Below are positions 1 through 6,488 of a DNA stretch of 24,909 bases, piece by piece. The translations under genes and the position numbers were made by a program. The stretch is taken from positions 1 to 24,909 of the forward strand of contig CAYNDB010000025.1 of assembly GCA_964395915.1 (NCBI GenBank), written 5' to 3'. Position 1 is the stretch's first letter, and each line of letters opens with the position of its first letter. This DNA comes from CAYNDB01 sp964395915. Lineage in GTDB: Bacteria > Nitrospinota_A > UBA7883 > JAJRTC01. The notes beneath the pieces are model-generated. The model was not told the DNA's origin. It worked only from the letters and a program-made list of their open reading frames with translations, and did no database searches.

Positions 1-469
1 GGCTCCATTGTTTTCGGGTCAAGGGTTTGTAAACGGATTGAAACGGCTTAACGCTGTAATAAAGAAACGTCGCGGTGTCCTCCTCGAAGCTCCACATTTT
101 CTTAACAGCGTTGTTAACAAATATTTGCCATCTGGTAATGAACCGGAGGAATCTTCGTTGGCTCAAAAACGCCTGAACAGCTCCAGCGTTGTCATAGACT
201 TGTTCAGGTTTACGGGGTTCGAAAAAATCAACTGGACATGGCAAGGGCTTCAACCTGAGCTGAAAACGCCGGAAGAGTTTTGGGAGCTTCAAACTACGTT
301 TTCCAGTATGGCCAGAAAACGGCTGGCGGAGGCCCCTGAAGAAAAAATCAGCGCTATCCGTAATGAGTTTATGGAGACTTGCCGGAAAACTCAGCAAAAT
401 GGCGGGAAACTTGTATATCCTTATGGAGCTTTTTACGTATCCGGGATAAAGTCTGTGAGACAAAAATAA
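1..469 (+). CDS. Probable SAM-dependent methyltransferase, C-terminal part (5' end outside window)
   Basis: The frame is open from the first bases of the window and ends with TAA at 467-469, so the TTG at 8 is only an in-frame codon and the true start lies upstream. About 155 residues are visible. The last half (PEEFWELQTTFSSMARKRL, then a stretch ending GGKLVYPYGAFYVSG) resembles the C-terminal region of many UbiE/Methyltransf_11-type class I methyltransferases. In those proteins an FW-x-LQ-TFSS-ARKRL segment and a final VYP-aromatic strand follow the catalytic fold. The SAM-binding motifs would lie outside the window, so no catalytic residue can be checked. Substrate is unknown. No neighbour on the same transcript is visible, because more than 400 bases separate it from the next gene. 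Confidence 0.5.
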   Translation, partial: APLFSGQGFVNGLKRLNAVIKKRRGVLLEAPHFLNSVVNKYLPSGNEPEESSLAQKRLNSSSVVIDLFRFTGFEKINWTWQGLQPELKTPEEFWELQTTFSSMARKRLAEAPEEKISAIRNEFMETCRKTQQNGGKLVYPYGAFYVSGIKSVRQK

Positions 470-586
470 AAATTCCCCCATCTGATATTTGCGCTTTTTT
501 ATAATATTTTTCTTTTCCACAGAACGACTAGAATTCCGCTGAAATAATATTAACCCCATTATTGGTATTCAGGCAGGCTACCGCCA

Positions 587-614
587 TTCGAGAGCCTATT
601 AATAAGCGCTCGAA
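587..614. repeat. Imperfect inverted repeat (hairpin or operator candidate)
   Basis: TTCGAGAGC at 587-595 and GCGCTCGAA at 606-614 are complementary over 9 positions with one A-G mismatch, around a 10-base AT-rich loop. No T-run follows, so an intrinsic terminator is unlikely. A protein-binding dyad or RNA hairpin is possible, as is chance. Confidence 0.3.
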
Positions 615-840
615 AGAATCTATCCATATGAATTGACATGCCATTTAGTCATTCGTCTTAATTATGTTCCGAAGAGAACGACATGACATATTCTATCACA
701 TTGCCTGCATAACACACTGTTTTTTAACTGCATTTAAGGAGGATCTCTAGATTAGGGAACAATTGTGAAAATGCGTGTTTAATTACTAGTGGGTAGACTA
801 TACCTTGTTATCTTACGCCGTAAGTCTGCGCTTCTGATTT

Positions 841-869
841 TCAACAGCGTTTATGGAATATGCTAATAT
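841..869 (+). promoter_or_regulatory. Candidate sigma70 promoter of the M48 peptidase gene
   Basis: TCAACA at 841-846 and TAATAT at 864-869 are separated by 17 bases, and a TG dinucleotide at 861-862 gives an extended -10. Predicted transcription would start near 876, only about 17 bases before the ATG at 893, which has no clear ribosome-binding site. Each hexamer matches consensus at four of six positions, so this is tentative. Confidence 0.3.
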
Positions 870-892
870 TTAACTTTTGAATAGTTTATGTC

Positions 893-1591
893 ATGATTTT
901 TCGTCTTAAAGCTTCGACGTTTTCCTTATTGTGCGGTTTTGCAATATTGGGGGCCATATTTATCGCCTCTTCGGCTTACGCTCTTTTTGACGGTGTCGAT
1001 GAGGAGGCTATTGGCAGGGAAACCGATAAAAAGATTGTCCACCTGTTTGGGCTTTACGACAGCCCAAANNNNNNNNNNNNNNNNNNNNNNNNNNNNNNNN
1101 NNNNNNNNNNNNNNNNNNNNNNNNNNNNNNNNNNNNNNNNNNNNNNNNNNNNNNNNNNNNNNNNNNNNGTATACCATGGTTTTCTTGCAACTCACCCGGA
1201 TACAATAACACGCATAATTGACGCCGAAGGGAAAGCTGAACTCCTCAAAGGGAGAGGAAAGCCCGTGAAAAGATTTAGGGATAGATACCTCGACATGATA
1301 GATGGGCTGCGGTACGGAAAACCTAAATGGCGCGGAAAAACTTTACCACCATACAAAATCGTCATTCATACTGTAAAAAAAGGTGAAACTTATCGATCTA
1401 TCGCCGCCACAATAACAGGGGACGCAAGTATGGCCCTTAAAATCGCCACGATTAACTCGATGGATCACAACACACCGTTGACACCTGGGTATAGAATCAA
1501 AGTCCTGGTACCTGTAAAATCGATTACAAAAAAATTAATGGATAAAAAAAAGGAGAAAAAGAATGAAATCGGCGCTGGAGCTGGCCATTGA
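893..1591 (+). CDS. Exported M48-family metallopeptidase with C-terminal LysM-like domain, interrupted by assembly gap
   Basis: The N-terminus is a typical signal peptide (charged start, hydrophobic run to about residue 27, A-Y-A at 28-30). It is followed by a segment, EEAIGRETDKKIVHLFGLYD, like the region just before the catalytic domain of periplasmic M48 peptidases. After the gap, FLATHPDTITRI matches the family's 'THP-x-x-x-x-RI' element, and RFRDRYLDMIDGLRYG matches a segment seen in long bacterial M48 proteins. A LysM-like domain (HTVKKGETYRSIA to LTPGYRIKVL) and a lysine-rich tail close the protein. The HExxH zinc site should lie in the gap and cannot be seen. The gap is exactly 100 N, so the reading frame running through it is accidental and the true protein is probably much longer. 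Role by family: periplasmic protein quality control or outer-membrane assembly (BepA/YfgC-like). It overlaps the next ORF by 29 bases. Confidence 0.7.
   Translation: MIFRLKASTFSLLCGFAILGAIFIASSAYALFDGVDEEAIGRETDKKIVHLFGLYDSPXXXXXXXXXXXXXXXXXXXXXXXXXXXXXXXXXXVYHGFLATHPDTITRIIDAEGKAELLKGRGKPVKRFRDRYLDMIDGLRYGKPKWRGKTLPPYKIVIHTVKKGETYRSIAATITGDASMALKIATINSMDHNTPLTPGYRIKVLVPVKSITKKLMDKKKEKKNEIGAGAGH
1069..1168. other. Assembly gap (100 N) inside the M48 peptidase gene
   Basis: Exactly 100 consecutive N are present, the usual placeholder for a scaffold gap of unknown length. In M48 proteins the distance between the two flanking elements normally spans the whole catalytic core (roughly 150 to 200 residues). 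The real gap is therefore probably several hundred bases. Confidence 0.95.
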
Positions 1592-1841
1592 AAAAGCAGA
1601 AAAGATGGAAGGTAAAAAAAGGAAAGGGCTAAATGCCGATCAGAAAGAAAAAATCGCTGAAATCCGCAAAATAACCAATGCGAAAATAGCCGAAGCCGAG
1701 ATAATGATGGACAGTAAAATCGTCAAAATTGCGGCGGACGAAGCCGCATGCGAACTGTTGCGGGAAGATCTCCATAGAGAAAAAGCAAAACTGCGGGAAA
1801 ATGCGGAAGAGAAAATCGAAAATATCAGAGAGCGGAAGTAA
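1563..1841 (+). CDS. Small charged helical protein, function unknown
   Basis: The 92-residue product begins MKSALELAIEKAEKMEGK. It is dominated by K, E, A, I and R with no proline, so it should be almost entirely helical and probably a coiled coil. The start ATG at 1563 has a good ribosome-binding site (AAAAGGAG just upstream) and lies inside the end of the peptidase gene, overlapping it by 29 bases in another frame, which suggests translational coupling. There is no signal peptide, so the product should be cytoplasmic, unlike its exported neighbour. I do not recognise a characterised family. The strong ribosome-binding site, the overlap and the clean stop at 1839-1841 support a real gene. 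Confidence 0.7.
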   Translation: MKSALELAIEKAEKMEGKKRKGLNADQKEKIAEIRKITNAKIAEAEIMMDSKIVKIAADEAACELLREDLHREKAKLRENAEEKIENIRERK

Positions 1842-1866
1842 ATCCTGTGATTTTCATTTTTATTCT

Positions 1867-1893
1867 TTGAACACTTTTTAGGTAGGTTATAAT
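1867..1893 (+). promoter_or_regulatory. Candidate promoter of the TPR lipoprotein gene
   Basis: A perfect TATAAT lies at 1888-1893. The best upstream hexamer is TTGAAC at 1867-1872 with a short 15-base spacer. The implied leader is about 105 bases to the ATG at 2007. Confidence 0.4.
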
Positions 1894-2006
1894 ATTTATC
1901 ATTCCCAGGTTAGAGGAACTTGAATATTTCTTAAAATATTTGTGTCGCATTAAACCTGTGGCGTTATGGCCTCCAAATATAAAAATTGTTTAGGAAAGAC
2001 TATTAA

Positions 2007-4319
2007 ATGAGTTCATTGAGAAATCCTGTAATAGCCCTGATCGCTATTTCTATTTTGTTTTTCACCTCCTGCGGCGCCTCTTCTGAGAAAAGGCTGGAAC
2101 AACATTTACTTAAAGGTAACGAATACTTTAATAAATCCAAATTTAAAAGCGCCCTTATTGAATATAAAAACGCTCTACAGGCGATGCCTAACAGCGCTAA
2201 CGCTCACTATAAAGCCGGTTTGGCGTATCTTAATCTTAAAGGACTTACCAACGCCCAGCTTGCATTTATGGAATTTTCCAAGGCCGCTGAATTAAACCCG
2301 GACCTTATCGACGCACAGTTGAAGATTGGTGAAATATTGCTTCTATCGCGCAATTATGCAAAAGCCAGAGAAAAAGCCACATTGATATTGCAAAAGGAAA
2401 AAAACAACCTGAACGCCCAAATACTTCTTGCCGGAGCAATTGGGGCTGAAGGTGAAATAGATAAAGCCATCGGTATGATGGAAGAGCTTGTAGCGAAAAA
2501 CCCACAATCTTTAAGCTCACTGATGGCGATGGCCAACCTGTATCTTGTGAAAAACGACACTGGCTCCGCGACGAAAGCTTACAAAAAAGTAATTGCCATA
2601 AAAAGCGATTTGTTACGGCCACGTTTTGCGCTTGCCGGCCTCTATTTGAAAGAAGGGAAAGCTGATCTTTCCGAACTGGAGCTTAAAAACGCCGTACGGC
2701 TGAATCCAAAAAGTAAAGAGGCCCGTATGGCTCTGGTAAAATTCTATATACAGACAAAAAAGTATGATCGGGCTGAAGAGGTTTTAAAAGATATTGTCGC
2801 TTCCGATCCAGAGGAACCTGGCGTATACATCGTACTGGCCGCCTTCTATGCCGAGACACGTCAGATAGAAAAAGCGATCGAGACAATAAATGGCGGTTTA
2901 AAAGTAATCCCTGACGCCATAGTTCTTAAAAGAAAAATGGCCGAGATGCTGCTTGATGTGCGGGCATTCAAAGAAGCCGGGATTCTGATTGATGAAATAT
3001 TGAAAAAGCAGTCCAAGGATTTTGTGGGACTTTATTTAAAAGGACGGCAGAATATTGCGCAGAAAAATCTTAATGAGGCTATCAAAAATCTTGAAGCGTC
3101 ATTAAAAGAAGAGCCTAAATATTCTCCTGCGTATTATTTCCTTGGTATCGCATACCAGCTTACGGGGAAGCCAAAAGCGGCGATGGAGGAGCTTAACGAA
3201 GCGCTTAAGATTACGCCCAGAATGGATAAGGCGCGTTTGGCTCTGGCCAGGCTCTATATCGCCTCCAAAGATTACGATCTCGCCTTGGAACAGGCGAACA
3301 AGGCCTTAAAAAATATGCCGGATCATCCCGAGCCAAACCTTCTGGCGGGAGACGCCATGATGCGTATGGGGATGTTCAAAAAAGCCGAGCGTCATTTTAA
3401 AAAGGTCATCAAAGCGGCGCCGAAGGACCCAAGAGGTTACGCCAGGCTTTCACTGGTTTACCGCGCTCAGAAAAATGATAAAATGGCCTTGGAAGAGCTG
3501 GAAAAGGCGTTAAAGATAAATCCGAAACTAAGCGATGTTCTCGGGATGATAACGGCCATCCACATGTCCAATAAAAATCCTGATAAAGCCATTGCCATGG
3601 TGGACAGACAGTTGAAAATTTATCCGGACAACCCTTTCTTCCATCACCTTAAAGGGCGGATATACATGGCCACCAATGATTTTGATAAATCCATCGCGTC
3701 ATTTGAAAAGGCTATCGAACTCAAGAGCGATTTTGTGGAGCCTTACCTCGACCTTGCCAAAATTTTTATCAAGCAAAAATCGTTCGATAAAGCCGTAAAA
3801 AAATATAATGAGGTGATTGTCATCAACCCAAAGCTCCTCCCACCGTATGTGCTAATGGGCTCGATCTATGAGAGCAACGGCGATTTCGAAGAGGCCATGA
3901 AGTATTATAAAAAGGCGCTGGAAATCAACCCGAAGTTCGCTCCCGCAGCAAACAACCTTGCCTGGCTAATGGTTGAACATGGTGGAAATATAGACGAAGC
4001 ATTGGGACTCGCCCAGGTGGCCCTTGAGTCCGTTCCCAATAATCCATCGCTTATAGATACCTTGGGCTGGATATATTACAAGAAAGGCGTGTACCTTAAA
4101 GCTATAGCCCTATTCAGGGAAAGCCTGAAGAAACTACCGGACAACTTGCTGGTTAATTACCATCTAGGCATGGCGCTGTATAAAAAGGGCGACAGCGAGG
4201 AGGCCATGAGTGTCCTTGAAAAAACGCTTGAGCTTGGCAAAGACTTTCCCGAAGCCAAACAGGCCGAAGAAGCCATTCAGGATATCAAAAAGAATATGGG
4301 CGAAAAAATGAAAGAGTGA
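2007..4319 (+). CDS. TPR-repeat lipoprotein (about 20 TPR units)
   Basis: The N-terminus has a hydrophobic segment (residues 7-20) followed by FFTSCGAS, a lipobox with Cys22 as the probable lipidated residue, so the mature protein is membrane-anchored in the envelope. From about residue 28 to the end it is tandem 34-residue tetratricopeptide repeats. They recur as A-x-Y/G-x-A-Y/L, then A-x-x-x-Y/F-x-x-A-L, then x-x-P. Examples are AHYKAGLAYLNL, AYYFLGIAYQLTGK and PPYVLMGSIYESNGDFEEAM. Dividing the mature length by 34 gives about 20 to 22 units. TPR arrays bind protein partners. Similar architecture occurs in the PrsT lipoprotein of PEP-CTERM/exosortase systems, but no exosortase gene is visible, so that name is not used. 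The ATG at 2007 follows GGAAAGA at a usable distance. Confidence 0.85.
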   Translation: MSSLRNPVIALIAISILFFTSCGASSEKRLEQHLLKGNEYFNKSKFKSALIEYKNALQAMPNSANAHYKAGLAYLNLKGLTNAQLAFMEFSKAAELNPDLIDAQLKIGEILLLSRNYAKAREKATLILQKEKNNLNAQILLAGAIGAEGEIDKAIGMMEELVAKNPQSLSSLMAMANLYLVKNDTGSATKAYKKVIAIKSDLLRPRFALAGLYLKEGKADLSELELKNAVRLNPKSKEARMALVKFYIQTKKYDRAEEVLKDIVASDPEEPGVYIVLAAFYAETRQIEKAIETINGGLKVIPDAIVLKRKMAEMLLDVRAFKEAGILIDEILKKQSKDFVGLYLKGRQNIAQKNLNEAIKNLEASLKEEPKYSPAYYFLGIAYQLTGKPKAAMEELNEALKITPRMDKARLALARLYIASKDYDLALEQANKALKNMPDHPEPNLLAGDAMMRMGMFKKAERHFKKVIKAAPKDPRGYARLSLVYRAQKNDKMALEELEKALKINPKLSDVLGMITAIHMSNKNPDKAIAMVDRQLKIYPDNPFFHHLKGRIYMATNDFDKSIASFEKAIELKSDFVEPYLDLAKIFIKQKSFDKAVKKYNEVIVINPKLLPPYVLMGSIYESNGDFEEAMKYYKKALEINPKFAPAANNLAWLMVEHGGNIDEALGLAQVALESVPNNPSLIDTLGWIYYKKGVYLKAIALFRESLKKLPDNLLVNYHLGMALYKKGDSEEAMSVLEKTLELGKDFPEAKQAEEAIQDIKKNMGEKMKE

Positions 4320-4346
4320 CATCCCGCTGTTTCACTTTTTTATTTT
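4311..4346 (+). terminator. Possible weak intrinsic terminator after the TPR gene
   Basis: AAAGAGTGA (4311-4319, overlapping the stop codon) can pair with TCACTTTTT (4332-4340), with one G-U pair, around a 12-base loop, and is followed by more T. The stem is AT-rich, so efficiency would be low. Confidence 0.35.
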
Positions 4347-4486
4347 CACCACAGACTTTCAGTAACGGCCTTGCATGGGTAGCATGCCTTGTTTCCATAT
4401 CCGTTTGCCGTAAAGCGCTGTTAGCATATCGAACGGGTAATATGATATCCTTGGGGCAATAATAAGAGGCATTTTGGGAGAAAAAT

Positions 4487-5239
4487 ATGTCAGGCCACTC
4501 TAAATGGTCTTCAATAAAGCATAAGAAGGCCAACGTAGACGCTAAACGTGGAAAAATATTCACAAGGATAGGAAGAGAAATCACAGTCGCGGCGAAAATG
4601 GGTGGTGGCGACAGCACAATGAATCCGCGGTTGCGAGCCGCGATCGCCAACGCCAAGGCGGTAAACATGCCGAATGACAATATTGACCGCGCGGTAAAAA
4701 AGGGAACTGGCGACCTGCCCGGCGTTGTTTATGATGAAATCACGTATGAGGGGTATGGCCCAGGTGGCGTCGCCATCATCCTGGACCTCATGACGGATAA
4801 TAAAAACCGCACAGTAGCGGAAATACGATCCATCCTCACAAAAGCTGGCGGCCAGCTTGGAGAAAACGGGTGCGTCGGCTGGATGTTCGACAAAACAGGA
4901 CTAATCATAGTGAAAAAAGATGTCATGGAAGAAGACGCCCTTATGGAAATCGCGCTGGAAGCGGGAGCGGATGACATCACCCTTGAAGGCGATGTGCATG
5001 AAATTAAAACACCACCAGAGGCGCTGGAAGATGTAAAGTCCGCGCTGGAAAAAGGAAATATAGAGATCGAGTCCGCCGAAGTTACAATGATTCCGCAAAA
5101 CACCATCGATATAGATGATGAAAGCTCCGCCAAAAAAATGCTTAAGCTGATGGACGCGCTTGAGGATCAAGACGACATGCAGAACGTCTATGCCAATTTC
5201 GATATCGCGGACGAAATCATAGAAAATCTTGGTGATTGA
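4487..5239 (+). CDS. yebC: YebC/PmpR family regulatory protein
   Basis: The 250-residue product has the usual family length and the diagnostic N-terminus MSGHSKWSSIKHKKANVDAK. It continues with NMPNDNIDRAVKKGTG, then YEGYGPGGVAI and the acidic domains. YebC proteins were described as DNA-binding regulators (PmpR) and, in later work, as factors that help ribosomes through difficult sequences such as proline runs. The start has GGGAG seven bases upstream. It is the first gene of a tight group with ruvC and ruvA; yebC next to ruv genes is a common bacterial arrangement. The end overlaps a possible TTG start of ruvC, but the preferred ruvC start lies two bases after the yebC stop. Confidence 0.95.
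   Translation: MSGHSKWSSIKHKKANVDAKRGKIFTRIGREITVAAKMGGGDSTMNPRLRAAIANAKAVNMPNDNIDRAVKKGTGDLPGVVYDEITYEGYGPGGVAIILDLMTDNKNRTVAEIRSILTKAGGQLGENGCVGWMFDKTGLIIVKKDVMEEDALMEIALEAGADDITLEGDVHEIKTPPEALEDVKSALEKGNIEIESAEVTMIPQNTIDIDDESSAKKMLKLMDALEDQDDMQNVYANFDIADEIIENLGD
5231..5234 (+). promoter_or_regulatory. Ribosome-binding site that favours the GTG start of ruvC
   Basis: GGTG at 5231-5234 lies seven bases before GTG at 5242, a normal distance. The alternative TTG at 5236 would be one base from it, too close to use. Confidence 0.5.
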
Positions 5240-5241
5240 CT

Positions 5242-5733
5242 GTGAAAGTGTTAGGTGTCGATCCTGGTACGTTAATTACCGGCTACGGTGTGGTTTCGGA
5301 GTCAAAAGGTAAAAAACAGTGTCATGGATGGGGAGTTATCCGTTCCAAGTCACGCGAGCCTATGCCGCGAAGACTGAAAGCAATAGCCGATGGTTTGCGA
5401 AAAGTTTTGCTGGAACACAACCCGGACTGTCTTGCTCTGGAAGAGAGCTTTTTTGCCAAGGATCCCAAAAGCGCGCTAAAGCTTGGCCAGGCTCGTGGCG
5501 TTATAATGCTTGTCGCTGAAGAGGCGGAAACCGAAGTAGCCGAATACGCGCCACTTAAAATCAAGCAGACGGTTACAGGATATGGGCAGGCGGACAAGGA
5601 GCAGGTGCGCATTATGGTGCGCAGTATTTTGTCGCTAAAAGAAAACCCGGAGCCACACGACGCTTCCGACGCGCTCGCCACCGCCATAACACATCTCCAC
5701 CACGTTACATCCCCCTCTTACGCCATACGATGA
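5242..5733 (+). CDS. ruvC: Crossover junction endodeoxyribonuclease RuvC
   Basis: RuvC cuts Holliday junctions symmetrically during recombinational repair, working with the RuvAB motor. From the GTG at 5242 the protein has 163 residues. It starts MKVLGVDPGT, with catalytic Asp7 in the first strand and Glu67 in LALEESF. The conserved SALKLGQARG helix follows, and the last acidic pair is Asp140 and Asp143 in PHDASDALATAITH. All four metal-binding acidic residues expected for the family are present. The GTG start gives the usual M-(K/R)-V-L-G-(I/V)-D-P-G start, whereas the upstream TTG would add two residues and overlap the yebC stop. The ruvC stop overlaps the ruvA start (ATGA), which indicates translational coupling. 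Confidence 0.95.
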   Translation: MKVLGVDPGTLITGYGVVSESKGKKQCHGWGVIRSKSREPMPRRLKAIADGLRKVLLEHNPDCLALEESFFAKDPKSALKLGQARGVIMLVAEEAETEVAEYAPLKIKQTVTGYGQADKEQVRIMVRSILSLKENPEPHDASDALATAITHLHHVTSPSYAIR

Positions 5734-6320
5734 TATTTTTTCTTTCCGGTAGATTGTTATCTAAAAAGCCGACCCATGTTGTCATCGATGTGAACGGTGT
5801 TGGATATGGTGTTTCCATATCGCTACAGACTTTTTATTCTCTCGGCGATATAGGAGAGCAGGCGCAATTTAACGTATACACTCATGTGCGTGAGGATGTC
5901 TTGCAACTTTTCGGTTTTAGCTCCGAAAATGAAAAATATGTGTTTGAAAAATTGATATCTGTCAGCAAAATAGGGCCAAAACTTGCCCTCACAACACTTT
6001 CAGGCATACCTTATCCTGAGCTGGTCAAGGCTATCGGGATGGGCGATGTCGCAAAGCTTTCATCGATCCCGGGTGTCGGCAAGAAAACGTCCGAAAGACT
6101 GATCCTCGAGCTTAAAGACAAGTTTCCTGAGATAACCGACATCAAGGCAAGCGTTGAAAAATCGCCGGAAAGCGAAGGACATGACGACGCGGTCCAGGCG
6201 CTCCTGTCACTCGGATATAAAAAAGTGGAGGCGGAAAAAGCGGTTAAAGAGGTTTTGGCGGAAAAAGATGATATGGACCTTGAAAGCATTTTGAGAAATT
6301 CATTAAAAAGTCTTTCGTAG
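5730..6320 (+). CDS. ruvA: Holliday junction branch migration protein RuvA
   Basis: RuvA binds the four-way junction as a tetramer and loads the RuvB helicase. The 196-residue product has the three expected parts. The N-terminal OB-like domain includes VDVNGVGYGVSIS-like strands around residues 19-31. Two helix-hairpin-helix motifs follow (KIGPKLALTTLSG near 80-92 and SIPGVGKKTSERLILELKDK near 112-131). A C-terminal domain of about 45 residues (DDAVQALLSLGYKKVEAEKA) contacts RuvB. The start ATG at 5730 overlaps the ruvC stop by four bases. ruvB, often the next gene, is not downstream here and is not in the window, so it must lie elsewhere if present. Confidence 0.95.
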   Translation: MIFFLSGRLLSKKPTHVVIDVNGVGYGVSISLQTFYSLGDIGEQAQFNVYTHVREDVLQLFGFSSENEKYVFEKLISVSKIGPKLALTTLSGIPYPELVKAIGMGDVAKLSSIPGVGKKTSERLILELKDKFPEITDIKASVEKSPESEGHDDAVQALLSLGYKKVEAEKAVKEVLAEKDDMDLESILRNSLKSLS

Positions 6321-6344
6321 ATTTTTGTCTCATAGTGAATTGAT

Positions 6345-6389
6345 ATACGGCAGGGCCTGTTCCTTCAGATATTATCGCCGTATGTTTTT
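6345..6389 (+). terminator. Inverted repeat and T-run after ruvA, possible terminator
   Basis: ATACGGC (6345-6351) is perfectly complementary to GCCGTAT (6377-6383), extendable by wobble pairs, around a 25-base loop, and TTTTT follows at 6385-6389. The long loop makes it weaker than a typical terminator, but it sits at the expected end of the yebC-ruvC-ruvA transcript. Confidence 0.4.
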
Positions 6390-6411
6390 AAATGACCTCT
6401 TAAAAGAATTC

Positions 6412-6438
6412 GCGCCAACAGTGGCGCCCATATATAAT
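6412..6438 (+). promoter_or_regulatory. Candidate selA promoter with overlapping GC-rich dyad
   Basis: A perfect TATAAT lies at 6433-6438 but no good -35 is found 16-18 bases upstream. A perfect dyad, GCGCC-aacagt-GGCGC (6412-6427), ends five bases before the -10. A bound protein there could replace or block -35 contacts. This is inference from position only. Confidence 0.35.
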
Positions 6439-6477
6439 GACCGTATGATACTGTTCGATCAAAATGACTTGATATGC

Positions 6478-6481
6478 GGAG
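6478..6481 (+). promoter_or_regulatory. Ribosome-binding site that sets the selA start
   Basis: GGAG at 6478-6481 is seven bases before ATG at 6489. The upstream in-frame ATG at 6474 has no such site. Confidence 0.55.
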
Positions 6482-6488
6482 TGTCTCC

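Larger units (their letters stand above)
470..892. other. Intergenic region with possible regulatory elements but no supported gene
   Basis: This 423-base stretch is AT-rich and no frame in it looks coding. It holds an imperfect dyad at 587-614 and a perfect TTGACA at 633-638 without a convincing -10. A near-perfect Shine-Dalgarno-like string, AAGGAGGA, lies at 736-743 but is not followed by ATG, GTG or TTG at a usable distance. A short dyad (CTTAC-gcc-GTAAG) lies at 812-824. The end of the region contains the candidate promoter of the peptidase gene. No tRNA-like cloverleaf or strong intrinsic terminator was found. Confidence 0.6.

Noticed and set aside
633..661. Perfect TTGACA as a promoter -35
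   Set aside because: The hexamer 17 bases downstream is TCTTAA and nearby alternatives are also poor. A similar orphan TTGACA occurs at 10830-10835.
815..824. Ten-base string CGCCGTAAGT shared with 10924-10933
   Set aside because: One shared 10-mer in 25 kb is expected by chance and the contexts differ (the second is inside a promoter spacer).
926..1211. Alternative ORFs running through the N stretch in other frames
   Set aside because: They exist only because N codons are not stops. The signal peptide and the family segments on both sides of the gap support frame 893.
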